Shown in pieces: positions 39,094-49,664 of a stretch of DNA of 64,000 bases. Where the stretch lies: IMG/VR virus record IMGVR_UViG_3300030450_002056, positions 1-64,000 of that record; one strand, 5' to 3'. Below the pieces are notes generated by a model that searched no databases, was not told where the DNA came from, and worked only from the letters and a program-made list of their open reading frames with translations. A program made the translations under genes and the position numbers. The DNA is from a virus. Each line of letters begins with the position of its first letter. Position 1 is the stretch's first letter.

Positions 39094-40208
39094 GTTGGGA
39101 AGATACAATAAAGATGCCAAAGCATCTAAAAAGAATTAAGCGCAAAATAGACCAAATGCCAGATTACGAAGTAGTTGAAATAGATGCACAAAGTAGTCAT
39201 GGTGGTAAAGTAGATTTTACAGAAACTGAAGAACATGAGAAACATGAAGATGAACCACATACTATTTATCCCCCTTCTACTCCCAAAGATAAAACCTATG
39301 GTAACTATATGAGGAAATTACCATCTATTATGCGTAGAGCGGCACAGGGTAGAAAGAGGTTTATGAATCAAAGTGGAAGACCGTTAGTAACAAAAGGTGA
39401 AAAAATGAATAATATAAGAAAGATGGCTGAGAGATTTGATTATCAATCTTTACCAGCAGACCTAAGAGAGCAAGTAGATGAATTTTATAGAGATGAAGCA
39501 ATAAAAGATGTTAAAGCAGAAGTTAAAAGAAGAGGAGTAAAGAAACTACAAGAAGGAACTGAAAGGACTTTAATCAGAATGTTAAATACGAGGAAATTTG
39601 AAAATGTATATTTAACTAGTAATAATTTAGAATTTAAAGGCCCATATTTAATTGGTGGTTATGATTTAACTAATCCTGTTGAAATGGCAGCATTTAACAA
39701 AGCACCAAGAAATGCTAAGTATTGGGCTAGTAAAGGGAAACCAATGCCAAAAAGAAAAGTGGAAGATGAAGAATTACCTGAATCATTTTATGATAAGATA
39801 TTTGCACAAGCAAAAATTATTGGTCATCCTATGCCATTTCCAAAAAGACGGCAATCAATAGAGAAATTAATTCAAGTTATTACTGACCATCAGAAAAATA
39901 AAATAAACGAATTAGACCAAACAGATGTTGAAGCAGTAGAAAAAGTAATAGAGATTTTGAGTAAAGATTATGAAGAATATGATTACACAGATGATTCAGG
40001 GCAAATGCAACAGGGCAGGGGTTCAAGCACTACAGGTATGAAAGGTAGACATCTTGATGAATTAAAATCATTATTAGGATTTCTCAAAGATAATGTTAAT
40101 GCAAAGAAATCTTGGAAGAAAACCCTAAAGTCTAATAAAAGTCTTGCTCAACATATTAAAGACATATTAGATGAAATGGGATATGATTCTTCTACAGTTA
40201 AAGTTTAG
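39090..40208 (+). CDS. Late protein with N-terminal MSWEDTIK peptide
   Basis: 372 residues, basic and helical; family unknown. Its first eight residues are one of the clearest copies of the late-module peptide. A similar KKSWKKTLKS lies near residue 345. ATGA overlap with the preceding gene. Presumably an internal head or assembly protein. Confidence 0.65.
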   Translation: MSWEDTIKMPKHLKRIKRKIDQMPDYEVVEIDAQSSHGGKVDFTETEEHEKHEDEPHTIYPPSTPKDKTYGNYMRKLPSIMRRAAQGRKRFMNQSGRPLVTKGEKMNNIRKMAERFDYQSLPADLREQVDEFYRDEAIKDVKAEVKRRGVKKLQEGTERTLIRMLNTRKFENVYLTSNNLEFKGPYLIGGYDLTNPVEMAAFNKAPRNAKYWASKGKPMPKRKVEDEELPESFYDKIFAQAKIIGHPMPFPKRRQSIEKLIQVITDHQKNKINELDQTDVEAVEKVIEILSKDYEEYDYTDDSGQMQQGRGSSTTGMKGRHLDELKSLLGFLKDNVNAKKSWKKTLKSNKSLAQHIKDILDEMGYDSSTVKV

Positions 40209-40218
40209 GTGAATTAAA

Positions 40219-41847
40219 ATGAATTGGTTTTCTGCGCTTAAGTCTGTTGAACCGCAGCCAGCGCAGCCTATCAAAAAAGGAGTCGAAGATTACTTAAACA
40301 GAATTATTACTGATGAGGGCCGAGATAATTTTATTGAAGAAATTAAACAAATTGAGAACACCCAATCTCTAGCATTAAAAAGAAATAATACTAAAAAAGC
40401 ACTTGAAGAGTTTATGGATAATAAAGACAAATATCCTCTATCTCAAGTTCCGGGATTTGAAGAGAGAGTTGTAGAAACTCTTGATATGTTGGAAGAGATG
40501 GGAACTACTAGTGCTAAATATGAACCTAGCATGGAAGCCGCAATAAAAGATTTGAATAGCGGTAAGGTAGATAAAATGTTAGGATTGCTTACTAAAGAAG
40601 TCGTCACAAGGAATAAAGAATATATTACAGCCGTAGTCAAGAAAAATAAGAACAAAATATTAAATGGTCTTAAGAAATTAAATGATACAGATAGAGAAAA
40701 GTTATCCGCAGTTCTCCAAGAGGAATACGGGTTTGGCGAACCAACAGAACCTAAGTATATGATGAGAAGTAATGTTAGTGCGAATAATATAAATGAATAT
40801 ATTAGATATGTTATTTTTGGTAATGTCCCAAGAGGATATAGAAAAGAATTACTTCCAGATTTAGGTGGTGTATTTGGTTCTAATTATACAGTATACCCAA
40901 GAGCACTTGAGTATATTTTAAAAGAATCTGAATTAAAATATGATGGTGGTGATTTTGAAATTCCACCTGCTAATGAATCTCTTGCTAAAATAAAAGCACT
41001 ACGCCTATTAAGGGATAATAAACAAGGCCAAGAACATTCTAATTTACAAACTAAAATGGCTAAAGCGCAAAAATATTACGCATCAAAAGAAAGGAAAGAT
41101 GTAAAGAATAAATTAAATAAAATAGAACTTCGATTTTTGAACGATTTAGATAATGAAGAAAAAAGACAGTTTGCTATTATGATTTCTAAACTTGATATTA
41201 GAGTGTATAATTTACCAATAGAAGATTATCACGCGTTAAATTATAAAGAGGATTATGCACACCTTACTGATAGTGTTGCCCAAGAATATGGATTTAAAGA
41301 CGGTCAAGATTTTGAAGAGTGGTTAGAGGATTCTCCAGAAAGAGAAGACGCGTGGGATAATATGTTAAAGAAATGGAAATCTGATGGTGGGGATGCTGGA
41401 GTTGTTAAACCTATGGTTCCAAGTGATGTTCCATTGTTATCTAAATTATTTAGTATATCTGATAGTGATATTAAACAGACGTTATTAGACCTTTATTCTT
41501 CTGGCCCAAATAAAACTACTGAAACGATTGATGCAAAACATAGACAATTCAAAGATATATTGTTAGTGTTGGATGATTTAGACGGAGATGAACCAACTAA
41601 GTTTTCAAGATTATGGAATAAGTTTCAAAGGCGAAACGCTAATGATGATAAATCTGAACTATTCAATGAAATGATGGAAGAACTAATAAATAATCATCAT
41701 TATCAGAAAATTAGAAATGATGTGCGTAAAGAAATTAATGATACAATTAAACATTTAGTTGAAACAAACTACTCCATTGGGAAGAAAGGGGTAATAGAAC
41801 CACTTGCCAAATTACAAAGTATAGGAGCACTACAGGTGATAACATGA
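40219..41847 (+). CDS. Large late protein with N-terminal MNWFSALK peptide
   Basis: 542 residues, mostly helical, acidic/basic mixed, family unknown. MNWFSALK is a diverged copy of the late-module peptide. AGGTGAATTAAA precedes the ATG. Ends by ATGA overlap with the 912-residue gene. Possible internal virion protein. Confidence 0.65.
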   Translation: MNWFSALKSVEPQPAQPIKKGVEDYLNRIITDEGRDNFIEEIKQIENTQSLALKRNNTKKALEEFMDNKDKYPLSQVPGFEERVVETLDMLEEMGTTSAKYEPSMEAAIKDLNSGKVDKMLGLLTKEVVTRNKEYITAVVKKNKNKILNGLKKLNDTDREKLSAVLQEEYGFGEPTEPKYMMRSNVSANNINEYIRYVIFGNVPRGYRKELLPDLGGVFGSNYTVYPRALEYILKESELKYDGGDFEIPPANESLAKIKALRLLRDNKQGQEHSNLQTKMAKAQKYYASKERKDVKNKLNKIELRFLNDLDNEEKRQFAIMISKLDIRVYNLPIEDYHALNYKEDYAHLTDSVAQEYGFKDGQDFEEWLEDSPEREDAWDNMLKKWKSDGGDAGVVKPMVPSDVPLLSKLFSISDSDIKQTLLDLYSSGPNKTTETIDAKHRQFKDILLVLDDLDGDEPTKFSRLWNKFQRRNANDDKSELFNEMMEELINNHHYQKIRNDVRKEINDTIKHLVETNYSIGKKGVIEPLAKLQSIGALQVIT

Positions 41848-44582
41848 CCCAAGAAATATATAATCAAATAAAAACTGACCAAGATGCGGTAGATGATATA
41901 TTGGATATGCATTTTGGAGGAAATAGAAATATCAATCGGTATTTACAAGAAACTTACCCAGAGATATTAGAGGGGAGTTTTAGACAAAATAAAAGGGAAT
42001 TGTTATCTGCTATATTTCAAGATAAATCTGCTAAGTATCTAAGCGTATCTATTGCTTTAGCAGAAGAAGCAAAGTCAGATGGTTTAGTTCAAGAAAGTGG
42101 CTCTAAGTTAATTATTACCCCTCAAGTGCTTGCTAAGATATTAGAAGGTAAATCAAGTATTGAAGAGGCAGACATAAATAAATATAAGGCTATGGTTAGG
42201 GAAATGTTAGATAGTTATAACCTAACACTCATGCCGATATCAAAGAAAAGAGAAATACAAGTTATATTCTATAATTTATTATCAGATTCTTATAAGGATA
42301 TAGGCCCAGTTACGTCTTCGCAGGTTCAAAAAGATGCAATTAAAGATGTGCTTAAAAGATTCAAAGTAAATGGTAAGGCAATTGCATATGAAAGTCTAAT
42401 GAAACGCCCTCCTTTTGCAGTTAATGATATAACTCTTAGTGATGCAGGTAAATCAGAATATTCAAATAGTAACAATGTTAATTTAGATATTAGTGTTTTA
42501 GCAGAAACTATAAACCAATACACTACCCTTTCAAGTAGACTTAAACCGTTCATTGCTAAATTAAAATATATTATGGAAGCAAATAGATATGAAATAAAAA
42601 CAAGTGAAGTTGATTTATTAGTGGGTTCTTTATCTTTGAAATCTTTAGATAGGAGAAATAAAATTTATGAATATTGGAAAGGTAAGCATGATACTTTTGA
42701 TGATTTTATTGCAATTCAAGATGAAGTAATAGAGAATCTAATGAAGATATTTTCAGAAGCAGAAGGGACTGAATTCATTACTGAAATACTCAAAGAAATT
42801 AATAAAAACAAATTAACAGAAGCAGATAATTATATTGTTAGTGTTCCAAAACAAAAGGTGGATAAAGATAATCTGAATTATACTGCAGCACTTTTATTAG
42901 AAGACTTTTTATCATTTGATTCTAATGATGTTGAGTTTGTTTTTGATAGTCCTGATGATGATGATTTTGGTGAGGATGCGCCATATAGAGGTGAAGACCC
43001 TGATGCCGACCCTGAATCAATTACAATGAGAGGTCGGGGTGAAGATGAAACACGAACTGAAACAGAAAGAGCAGAAATGGCGATTACTCAAGAAGCAGTA
43101 AAATCAATATTAGATGGAATAAATAACATTAAAACAACAAAGGAAACTGACCCACTGTTTTATTATGCTTGGTCACAAGGGGCATTTAATAGAGTTCCCA
43201 TGTTCAAAAAAGATGTATCTAAAATACAAAGAAGAGTAAAGGCGGCAGGTAAAAGATTAACTGTTGTATTAGATGAAAAAGAATTAGAAGAGTTAGATAG
43301 GTATATTGAAGGATTATCTAGGGAAGCATTTGAAGAAACAGATTCAAATTATTATTTACCTTTAACCGATAAAGTTATGGATGAATTTAAAATACCAAGG
43401 GAAAAACAACTTGAAGAGAAACTAACAGCATATTTTAAGTCAATTACGCAATTATATGATTTAGGTGGAAGGAGCAGAAGTCAACTTGCTACTGATATAT
43501 CAACTGGTAAAGTAGGACATAAAGATGTTAAGCGAACTACTTATCAATCATTTGTAGCCAGAAGACAGGGAGAAGGCATAGCAGATATTTTTGATAGAGG
43601 TAGAATAGAAGAGGCTAATGAAGGGATTGATGAACTTATAAATGACTTAACTAAACTAATTGACCATTTATATTCTTCTGTTATTAGACCATTACAAAGT
43701 GAATATATGCCTTTTGATGAAACTGAATTTTCTTTTATTACTAGCAAACAAATGAAGGTTTTAACTGAAAATGCAGAATCTACTGGTGATGCTTTATCTA
43801 CTTTAGTCCATAGAATGAATAATATGGGAACAGCAATTTTCCCAAGAAAAGCATTAAGTCAAGTGGGTAATTTATTAGTTAATTTAGGGGAAATTAAAGT
43901 TGGAGAAAATCTACAAGGCATTAAAACTGCAATGGAAAATCTAGCAAAGCAATTAGATAGGATATATGATTTCCAACATACACATGATATTGCTGAAGAA
44001 TTTGGAGCATCACTTTATGAGATTCGTTCTAAAAATAATCTTGATATTGCTTTGGAATTTAATGGTGTAGATATAGATAAGTTATATGAAAACTATCAAA
44101 GTAAGAGAAGAATGCAAATTTATCCCCTTGCTGCCCTAATTAAAGTTATAAGGAAAGAAGAAGCCTTATTCCGAACTGATACCTTTTTAGTTGGGAGAAA
44201 ACAAGATAGAGGGTTATCTCAGCCAAAAGGAAAAGGAACGGCTGATGGGCAAAGAGATGTAATAAGTAAAATCCTTCAAGCCTATGATAATCTTATTAGA
44301 AAAAAATTATTGGTTAAGGGAGATTTAGAATATAAAATCCTTGAAGCCCATGATTCAATACGAAAGATGATGAATAAGCCTGTGTATTATGGGTTAGGGA
44401 ATATTGATAATTTTGATGACGTAGTTAAAACAATTGACGTTGCTAAAGAGGATTATGATATTAATTTAACTGCTTTAGATGTAGAAAATATTAATTCTGA
44501 ATTTGGAGCATACAGAGAGATTGGTAGAAAACACGGTGTTTCTGCTGAAGTGGTATATTTTATTAAGGCAAACTTTAGGTGA
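41844..44582 (+). CDS. Very large helical late protein (912 residues)
   Basis: Largest gene in the window; helical and charged, with an acidic low-complexity stretch rich in Asp at about residues 360-400. No enzymatic motif recognised. No late-module peptide at its start. Long helical proteins beside head genes can be tape-measure, internal or ejection proteins, but none is supported specifically. GNAT-like gene follows. Confidence 0.65.
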   Translation: MTQEIYNQIKTDQDAVDDILDMHFGGNRNINRYLQETYPEILEGSFRQNKRELLSAIFQDKSAKYLSVSIALAEEAKSDGLVQESGSKLIITPQVLAKILEGKSSIEEADINKYKAMVREMLDSYNLTLMPISKKREIQVIFYNLLSDSYKDIGPVTSSQVQKDAIKDVLKRFKVNGKAIAYESLMKRPPFAVNDITLSDAGKSEYSNSNNVNLDISVLAETINQYTTLSSRLKPFIAKLKYIMEANRYEIKTSEVDLLVGSLSLKSLDRRNKIYEYWKGKHDTFDDFIAIQDEVIENLMKIFSEAEGTEFITEILKEINKNKLTEADNYIVSVPKQKVDKDNLNYTAALLLEDFLSFDSNDVEFVFDSPDDDDFGEDAPYRGEDPDADPESITMRGRGEDETRTETERAEMAITQEAVKSILDGINNIKTTKETDPLFYYAWSQGAFNRVPMFKKDVSKIQRRVKAAGKRLTVVLDEKELEELDRYIEGLSREAFEETDSNYYLPLTDKVMDEFKIPREKQLEEKLTAYFKSITQLYDLGGRSRSQLATDISTGKVGHKDVKRTTYQSFVARRQGEGIADIFDRGRIEEANEGIDELINDLTKLIDHLYSSVIRPLQSEYMPFDETEFSFITSKQMKVLTENAESTGDALSTLVHRMNNMGTAIFPRKALSQVGNLLVNLGEIKVGENLQGIKTAMENLAKQLDRIYDFQHTHDIAEEFGASLYEIRSKNNLDIALEFNGVDIDKLYENYQSKRRMQIYPLAALIKVIRKEEALFRTDTFLVGRKQDRGLSQPKGKGTADGQRDVISKILQAYDNLIRKKLLVKGDLEYKILEAHDSIRKMMNKPVYYGLGNIDNFDDVVKTIDVAKEDYDINLTALDVENINSEFGAYREIGRKHGVSAEVVYFIKANFR

Positions 44583-44586
44583 TTAA

Positions 44587-45138
44587 ATGAAACTTACTCA
44601 AGAAGACATATATTTTGAAGATATGTCTGAAGAAAATGCCGTTAAGGTGTTTCAGGATGATGGGTATAGTGAATACAAGACTAGGATAAATAGATACAAA
44701 AAGTTACCTACAGATGGAATATTTGCTAATTCACCTGAAACACAATTTGTTGCGTTTTTAACAAAAACGGAACAACCAATTGGCGTAGTAGGTTTTTCTA
44801 AGTTTCAAAATTTCTTATTAGGTTCTGGCGTTCATGTTAGAAGGGGATATAGAAAAAGCGATGGATATGATGGAGTATTCGATTTGCTTCTTAATGAACT
44901 ATTAAAACAAAAAGGAAGTAAAACAATGGTGGTAGCCTTTTCACACCCTAAAGCAATGGAAAAATATAGGCAGTATGGTTTTAAAGAAATCAATGAAGAA
45001 AAATTGCCAGAAGATATTTTAGATGAATTAGAAGAAGCAAAGGCAAACGGCACTATTGGTGCATTACAAAAGTTGAAACTTAATAATTGGTGGATGACTC
45101 TTAAGCATGGCAATAAAGTATTAATATACAGGAGGTGA
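44587..45138 (+). CDS. GNAT-family acetyltransferase-like protein
   Basis: 183 residues. FVAFLTKTEQPIGVVGFSKF and GVHVRRGYRKSDGYDGVFDLLL give the beta4/acetyl-CoA-binding region (R/Q-x-x-G-x-G-like, here RRGYRKS). AFSHPKAMEKYRQYGFKEI is the usual C-terminal GNAT motif. It may modify a capsid or host protein. Located between the 912-residue gene and terminase; GGTGATTAA precedes the ATG. Confidence 0.65.
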   Translation: MKLTQEDIYFEDMSEENAVKVFQDDGYSEYKTRINRYKKLPTDGIFANSPETQFVAFLTKTEQPIGVVGFSKFQNFLLGSGVHVRRGYRKSDGYDGVFDLLLNELLKQKGSKTMVVAFSHPKAMEKYRQYGFKEINEEKLPEDILDELEEAKANGTIGALQKLKLNNWWMTLKHGNKVLIYRR

Positions 45139-45142
45139 TTAT

Positions 45143-46582
45143 ATGGCTGAAGTAGAACAACTAGATTTTATGTCTGCAATGGACATGGAGTTATCTAAAA
45201 ACTCTTTTCCATATTTCTTCCAAAATGTATTAGGAATGCAATATCCTGACTATATGCAAGAGTGGAAAGAATTAATGGAAACCACTGATAGAACTGTAAT
45301 TGTATGTAGTCGTGACCACGGAAAATCAGTATTTATGCATTCATGGGTAGTTTGGAAGTTAGTATTTGAAGAACCACCATTTCAGATGCTTTACATTTCT
45401 TCTAACCAAAAGCAGACACTTGTGCATATGAGAGAGATTGATAGATATTTCAACTTACCAGCACTTAAAAAGTATAGACCCAGTAGGGGTTGGGCTATTG
45501 GTAATATTCAATTAACTAATGGTAATGCTATATTAGAGCGTTCTGTTGGTTCTCAGATTCGTGGTCTTCACCCTCAAGAAATTATTATTGACGACCCTTT
45601 GAAGGAATTTAGTTTATCAGGTATTAATAGAGTAACAGATTGGTTCTTTGGAGATATGATACCTACCCTTCACCACACCGCCAGTCTTAGAATGATTGGA
45701 ACTCCTTTTACATATACAGATATATTTACACAGTTAGAAGAAAACGAAGCATATACTGTAAGGAAATATCCTTGTCTAAATTCCCTTAATGAACCACTAT
45801 GGCCTGACCGTTGGGACTATGATGCACTTATGCAAAGAAAATCTGAAATTGGTTCTTTGAAGTTTACAAGAGAATATTTATGTATTCCAGTATCAACTGG
45901 GACTGCATTATTCGACCCTGATTATGTTAATGCTTGTAAGAATAAAGAATACATACTTAAGTTAGGTAATAGAAGGGATAAGGGATATAAATATTATGTT
46001 GGAGTAGACCCCGCTATATCTACTGATGGTGACTACAATGTAATTATGGTTTTAGAAGTAGATGAAGATATGAATAAAGCAATTGTTCATGTTGATAGGT
46101 CTAAGAATGTAGAGTTTAGAGAAAACATAGAAAAAATTAGATTAATTGGGAAACTCTATCAACCTGAAGCAGTGTTATATGAAACTAATACCTTCGCTAA
46201 GGCATTTACTCAAGAATTAAGAAGTATATCTGATTTGAATGTTAAGGATTTTAATACAACTAGAAAAAAGAAACAGGAGATAATTCTCAACTTACAAATG
46301 AACATTGAGAACGGTAAGTTAATCTTCCCTTATGGGGATAATAACAGTAAAAAAATGACGAGAGCATTAATAGAAGAACTCTCAATGTTCTCTATTACTG
46401 AGTCGGGAAGATTTGAAGGAGTGGGAGCGCATGACGATTTAGTGATGGGATTAGCACTTGCTAACGCCGCTTCCCAAGTGGCTACAGACACCTTCATACT
46501 CCTTGATGATATAGGCATATTCGATAGTCCCACTAGCCAACAAACTGCCCCAAATGCAGGGTTATTAGGTTTAAATTTTTAG
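45143..46582 (+). CDS. terL: Terminase large subunit
   Basis: 479 residues; packages DNA into the procapsid with an ATPase motor and a headful/cut nuclease. Walker A variant is CSRDHGKS (55-62), Walker B is EIIIDDP (146-152), and coupling motif RMIGTP follows. The RNase H-like nuclease has VGVDPA (Asp289), YETNTF, and GAHDDLVMGLA near the C-terminus. GGAGGTGATTAT precedes the ATG. Complete gene, and with the portal downstream it fixes the identity of the module. Confidence 0.93.
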   Translation: MAEVEQLDFMSAMDMELSKNSFPYFFQNVLGMQYPDYMQEWKELMETTDRTVIVCSRDHGKSVFMHSWVVWKLVFEEPPFQMLYISSNQKQTLVHMREIDRYFNLPALKKYRPSRGWAIGNIQLTNGNAILERSVGSQIRGLHPQEIIIDDPLKEFSLSGINRVTDWFFGDMIPTLHHTASLRMIGTPFTYTDIFTQLEENEAYTVRKYPCLNSLNEPLWPDRWDYDALMQRKSEIGSLKFTREYLCIPVSTGTALFDPDYVNACKNKEYILKLGNRRDKGYKYYVGVDPAISTDGDYNVIMVLEVDEDMNKAIVHVDRSKNVEFRENIEKIRLIGKLYQPEAVLYETNTFAKAFTQELRSISDLNVKDFNTTRKKKQEIILNLQMNIENGKLIFPYGDNNSKKMTRALIEELSMFSITESGRFEGVGAHDDLVMGLALANAASQVATDTFILLDDIGIFDSPTSQQTAPNAGLLGLNF

Positions 46583-46599
46583 AGCGAAAGGTGAATAAG

Positions 46600-47961
46600 A
46601 TGGTCGGAGAAAAGTCGCAGAAATTAAGAGAATTAGCAGATAAGGTTGAAGAAGTCGAAAGACTTACTGTGGAGCAAAAGGACATTGAAGACGATTTGAA
46701 GCGTAGTGAGTGGTTATTAGAGCAACCCCTTATTGACCATGCTTCTATTGTTAAGGACTATGCTAAGGAGTTTAAATTATCTTATACTGATGCCAACAAC
46801 ATATTAAAGAACCCAATAAAAGAATATATAATTGAGGATAAGAATATACCTGATGTGGTTAAAGATATGCGTATGTTTAGGAGAACATTAAAGGGCGACA
46901 CAAAAATAAACATAACAAATTCGATTGATAATTTAATAGATGCCTATACTGACCATTTAGATAAAAGCATTGGTAGTATTTATTGGCTACATAACTATAA
47001 ACCTCTTATTAAGGAAATGGTTTGTAGTGAAAAAGATATTATTAAATTAGCAAACGTTTATGATGAATCTACAAGAAGGGAAATTATAGATAACTTATGT
47101 AAATATTGGGAGTGTAAATTAGAACAAAAAGATTTACCATTTAATAGTGAATATGCTAAATTAAATAAGGAAATGTCGCAAAGCAAAAAAGATTTCAAAT
47201 CTCTCATTAGAAAACAAAGCACCACAACTGGTATGAAAGTTAAAATAAAAGAATCAATATTAAAATCTGTTTGTGATAATCCCGGAATTTCTGCAAGAGA
47301 AATGCATGAAGCATTGCCTACTAATTTACAATCTAAAAGCACACCTAATATGATTGCTAAGTTAGCAAAAACTCAACATATTACAAATGTTAATGGTGCA
47401 TACTATAAATTAGATAATTCAATTAAGAAAAACATTTGGGCATATACAGCAGCATTCATTGATTCTGATGGTTTTATTACTATAGATAAAAACTTTAATC
47501 CTAGAGTTGGTTTAGTAGCAACAGGTGATAGAGGAAAGGCATTCATGTTAGAGATGCATAAATCATTAGGTATGGGTAGATTACATTTAGACCAAAAATC
47601 CCCTCAAGATACTAGACCAGTTAATAGATTAAATTTCTATTCTCAAGGAGATATACATGATTTATTGACTAAATGCGCCCCTCACTTTAAACTTAAATCT
47701 AAAAATGCACAAGCATTATTAGAATTGGTAAGAATAAAAAAGCACTTTAAAAAGGAAGAATGGTCTAAGAATAGATTGCGAGAGTTGTATAAATTAATGA
47801 AGTATTACAATCACAGTGATAATACTAGATTTGATTTTAGCCAATATGATATTGATGTAGATAGTATCCATAAGTTAGAAGAAAATAATAAGATGGGTAT
47901 TATGGATGAATTGGAACAATCAGGCGTAATTGTTAAGGAAAATAGGGATGAAGAAATATGA
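46600..47961 (+). CDS. Late protein carrying a LAGLIDADG homing-endonuclease domain
   Basis: 453 residues. The first 200 are coiled-coil/helical. A winged-helix-like segment (KESILKSVCDNPGISAREM) follows, then from about residue 285 IWAYTAAFIDSDGFITID, the LAGLIDADG helix and strand with acidic Asp. The rest of a single-motif endonuclease domain continues to about 420. Homing endonucleases normally sit in introns or inteins; here it is fused inside a gene between terminase and portal. ATG 46600 follows AAGGTGAATAAG. Confidence 0.65.
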   Translation: MVGEKSQKLRELADKVEEVERLTVEQKDIEDDLKRSEWLLEQPLIDHASIVKDYAKEFKLSYTDANNILKNPIKEYIIEDKNIPDVVKDMRMFRRTLKGDTKINITNSIDNLIDAYTDHLDKSIGSIYWLHNYKPLIKEMVCSEKDIIKLANVYDESTRREIIDNLCKYWECKLEQKDLPFNSEYAKLNKEMSQSKKDFKSLIRKQSTTTGMKVKIKESILKSVCDNPGISAREMHEALPTNLQSKSTPNMIAKLAKTQHITNVNGAYYKLDNSIKKNIWAYTAAFIDSDGFITIDKNFNPRVGLVATGDRGKAFMLEMHKSLGMGRLHLDQKSPQDTRPVNRLNFYSQGDIHDLLTKCAPHFKLKSKNAQALLELVRIKKHFKKEEWSKNRLRELYKLMKYYNHSDNTRFDFSQYDIDVDSIHKLEENNKMGIMDELEQSGVIVKENRDEEI

Positions 47962-48011
47962 ATCCAAACATTGATATGCAATTGCCCTATCGTCTTGATA
48001 AGGGAGAGTGA
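47958..48011 (+). CDS. 17-residue ORF between endonuclease and portal
   Basis: MNPNIDMQLPYRLDKGE. ATGA overlap upstream and it contains the GGGAGAG binding site of the portal gene. May only serve translational coupling. Confidence 0.25.
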   Translation: MNPNIDMQLPYRLDKGE

Positions 48012-48016
48012 ACACT

Positions 48017-49663
48017 ATGGTAGAAGAAAAGCGCAGGTTTAGTATTACCAATTTATTCAGAAGAAGCACCCCTACACCAGTAGATAGAAAGGTGTTTAAT
48101 CCGGGCATTCAAGAGAAAGATAACTCTTATATGTTAACTTCTCCGGTTATTTATCATATAGCAAATCAATCTGTTGTTGTTAGAACTTGTGTGACTCAAC
48201 TTAAGAATGAAGTATTTAGACGGGGTTATCTTTGGGAAGAAAAATTCGTAGTTAAATGTGATAGTTGTTGTAAAGAACATCAAGCCCCTACTGTAGAATG
48301 TGTGGAATGTGGTTCAACTGATTTAAGTAAGCCTGACCCTAAGCAACTTAAATATGCTCTAAAATTATTAGACGGGTATGTAAATAGTGCAGAACAAATG
48401 TTTATTGATGTTCTCAAAGAAATGGAAGATGATTTAAATATAATGGATGATGCTTATTTAGTATTAGTAAAAGAATATTTCTTAGATAATGATTCAGAAA
48501 TCGCAATGCATCGCATTAATGAAGTGTATCGGGGCGACCCTGTAACAATGCATATTTACGCTGACGAAAAAGGAGAAAGGGGGAATAAAGGGTTCACTTG
48601 TTTGAACCATAGAGATTTCATTTCAGAAGACCCTGTGGGGCGTTGCCAGTATTGTGATACTAGTGCTCTTTATCCTATTCATTATGTTAATAGAGTAAAT
48701 GGAGAAGAACAATATTTCTTAGAGGGAGAAGTATTACACTTTAGTAAATATACACCAAGTCGATTATATGGTTTATCACCTATAATTACATTATGGAATA
48801 GTGTTACTACTTTAATTGCTATGGATAACTATATCAATTCATCATATACTAAGGCAAGAATGCCGAGAGGATTATTAGCAGTCCAAACTAGAAATATTGA
48901 ATCTATGAAATCATTTTGGCGTGGAGTCAAAGAGAAGATGGAACAAGACCCTCACTTTATCCCTGTTATGGGAATAGAATCAGAAGGTGGAAAAGGGTCT
49001 ATTGAGTGGATTAAGTTCATGGATAGCCTAAAGGAAATGGATTATGTATCTGTGAAGGATGACTTAAGAGATAGAGTTTCTGGTTTTTATGGTGTAAGTA
49101 AAATTTTCATGGCAGATAACTCTGCTAGTGGTGGACTCAATAATGAAGGAATGCAGATACTTGTTACTAATCGAGCAGTAGAAATGGCTCAAACTATTTG
49201 GAATAACTATGTGTTCCCATTTGTAACTAAAGAATTTGGAGTTACTGATTGGAAATTAAAACTTCCACCATCAGAAGAAGAAGATGAAATTGCTAAATTA
49301 AGGAAAAGAGAAATAGAAGTTAATATTGCTGCATCAATAAAGAATTTAGGATTTGAAATAGATATGGATGATGAAGGTAGATTTTCTTATACTAAACCTG
49401 AACCTGAAATGCAGGGGCCAAACGAAGAAGGAGGGGGAGATGTGGAATTAGACCCTTATGCGGGAACAGACATTGATGCTTCTCAATTGGGACAACTTCA
49501 AGAAGAAGCCCTATCCGGAAATAAAAGTAAGCCCCAAGAGAACCCGCCAGCCACAAGGAATAAACCCTCTATGAATGTAGGGCCAGACAAGAGATTTAGC
49601 GGTTTACCTAAAGACGCTGGAAATGAGAATGTAGATAAAAGAACTGAAAGGAGAGTAGGTTAA
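48017..49663 (+). CDS. Portal protein with inserted zinc ribbons
   Basis: 548 residues forming the dodecameric DNA entry ring. Family clues are the opening FSITNLFRR, the ASSIGNABLE wing/stem pattern (LYGLSPIITLW, NYINSSYTKARMPRGLLAV), the GVSKIFMADNSASGGLNNEGMQ block and position after terminase. Unusually it contains two cysteine clusters, CDSCCKEH...CVEC near residue 75 and CLNHRDF...CQYC near residue 200. An Asp/Glu/Pro-rich C-terminal tail runs about 90 residues. Confidence 0.85.
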   Translation: MVEEKRRFSITNLFRRSTPTPVDRKVFNPGIQEKDNSYMLTSPVIYHIANQSVVVRTCVTQLKNEVFRRGYLWEEKFVVKCDSCCKEHQAPTVECVECGSTDLSKPDPKQLKYALKLLDGYVNSAEQMFIDVLKEMEDDLNIMDDAYLVLVKEYFLDNDSEIAMHRINEVYRGDPVTMHIYADEKGERGNKGFTCLNHRDFISEDPVGRCQYCDTSALYPIHYVNRVNGEEQYFLEGEVLHFSKYTPSRLYGLSPIITLWNSVTTLIAMDNYINSSYTKARMPRGLLAVQTRNIESMKSFWRGVKEKMEQDPHFIPVMGIESEGGKGSIEWIKFMDSLKEMDYVSVKDDLRDRVSGFYGVSKIFMADNSASGGLNNEGMQILVTNRAVEMAQTIWNNYVFPFVTKEFGVTDWKLKLPPSEEEDEIAKLRKREIEVNIAASIKNLGFEIDMDDEGRFSYTKPEPEMQGPNEEGGGDVELDPYAGTDIDASQLGQLQEEALSGNKSKPQENPPATRNKPSMNVGPDKRFSGLPKDAGNENVDKRTERRVG

Positions 49664-49664
49664 T

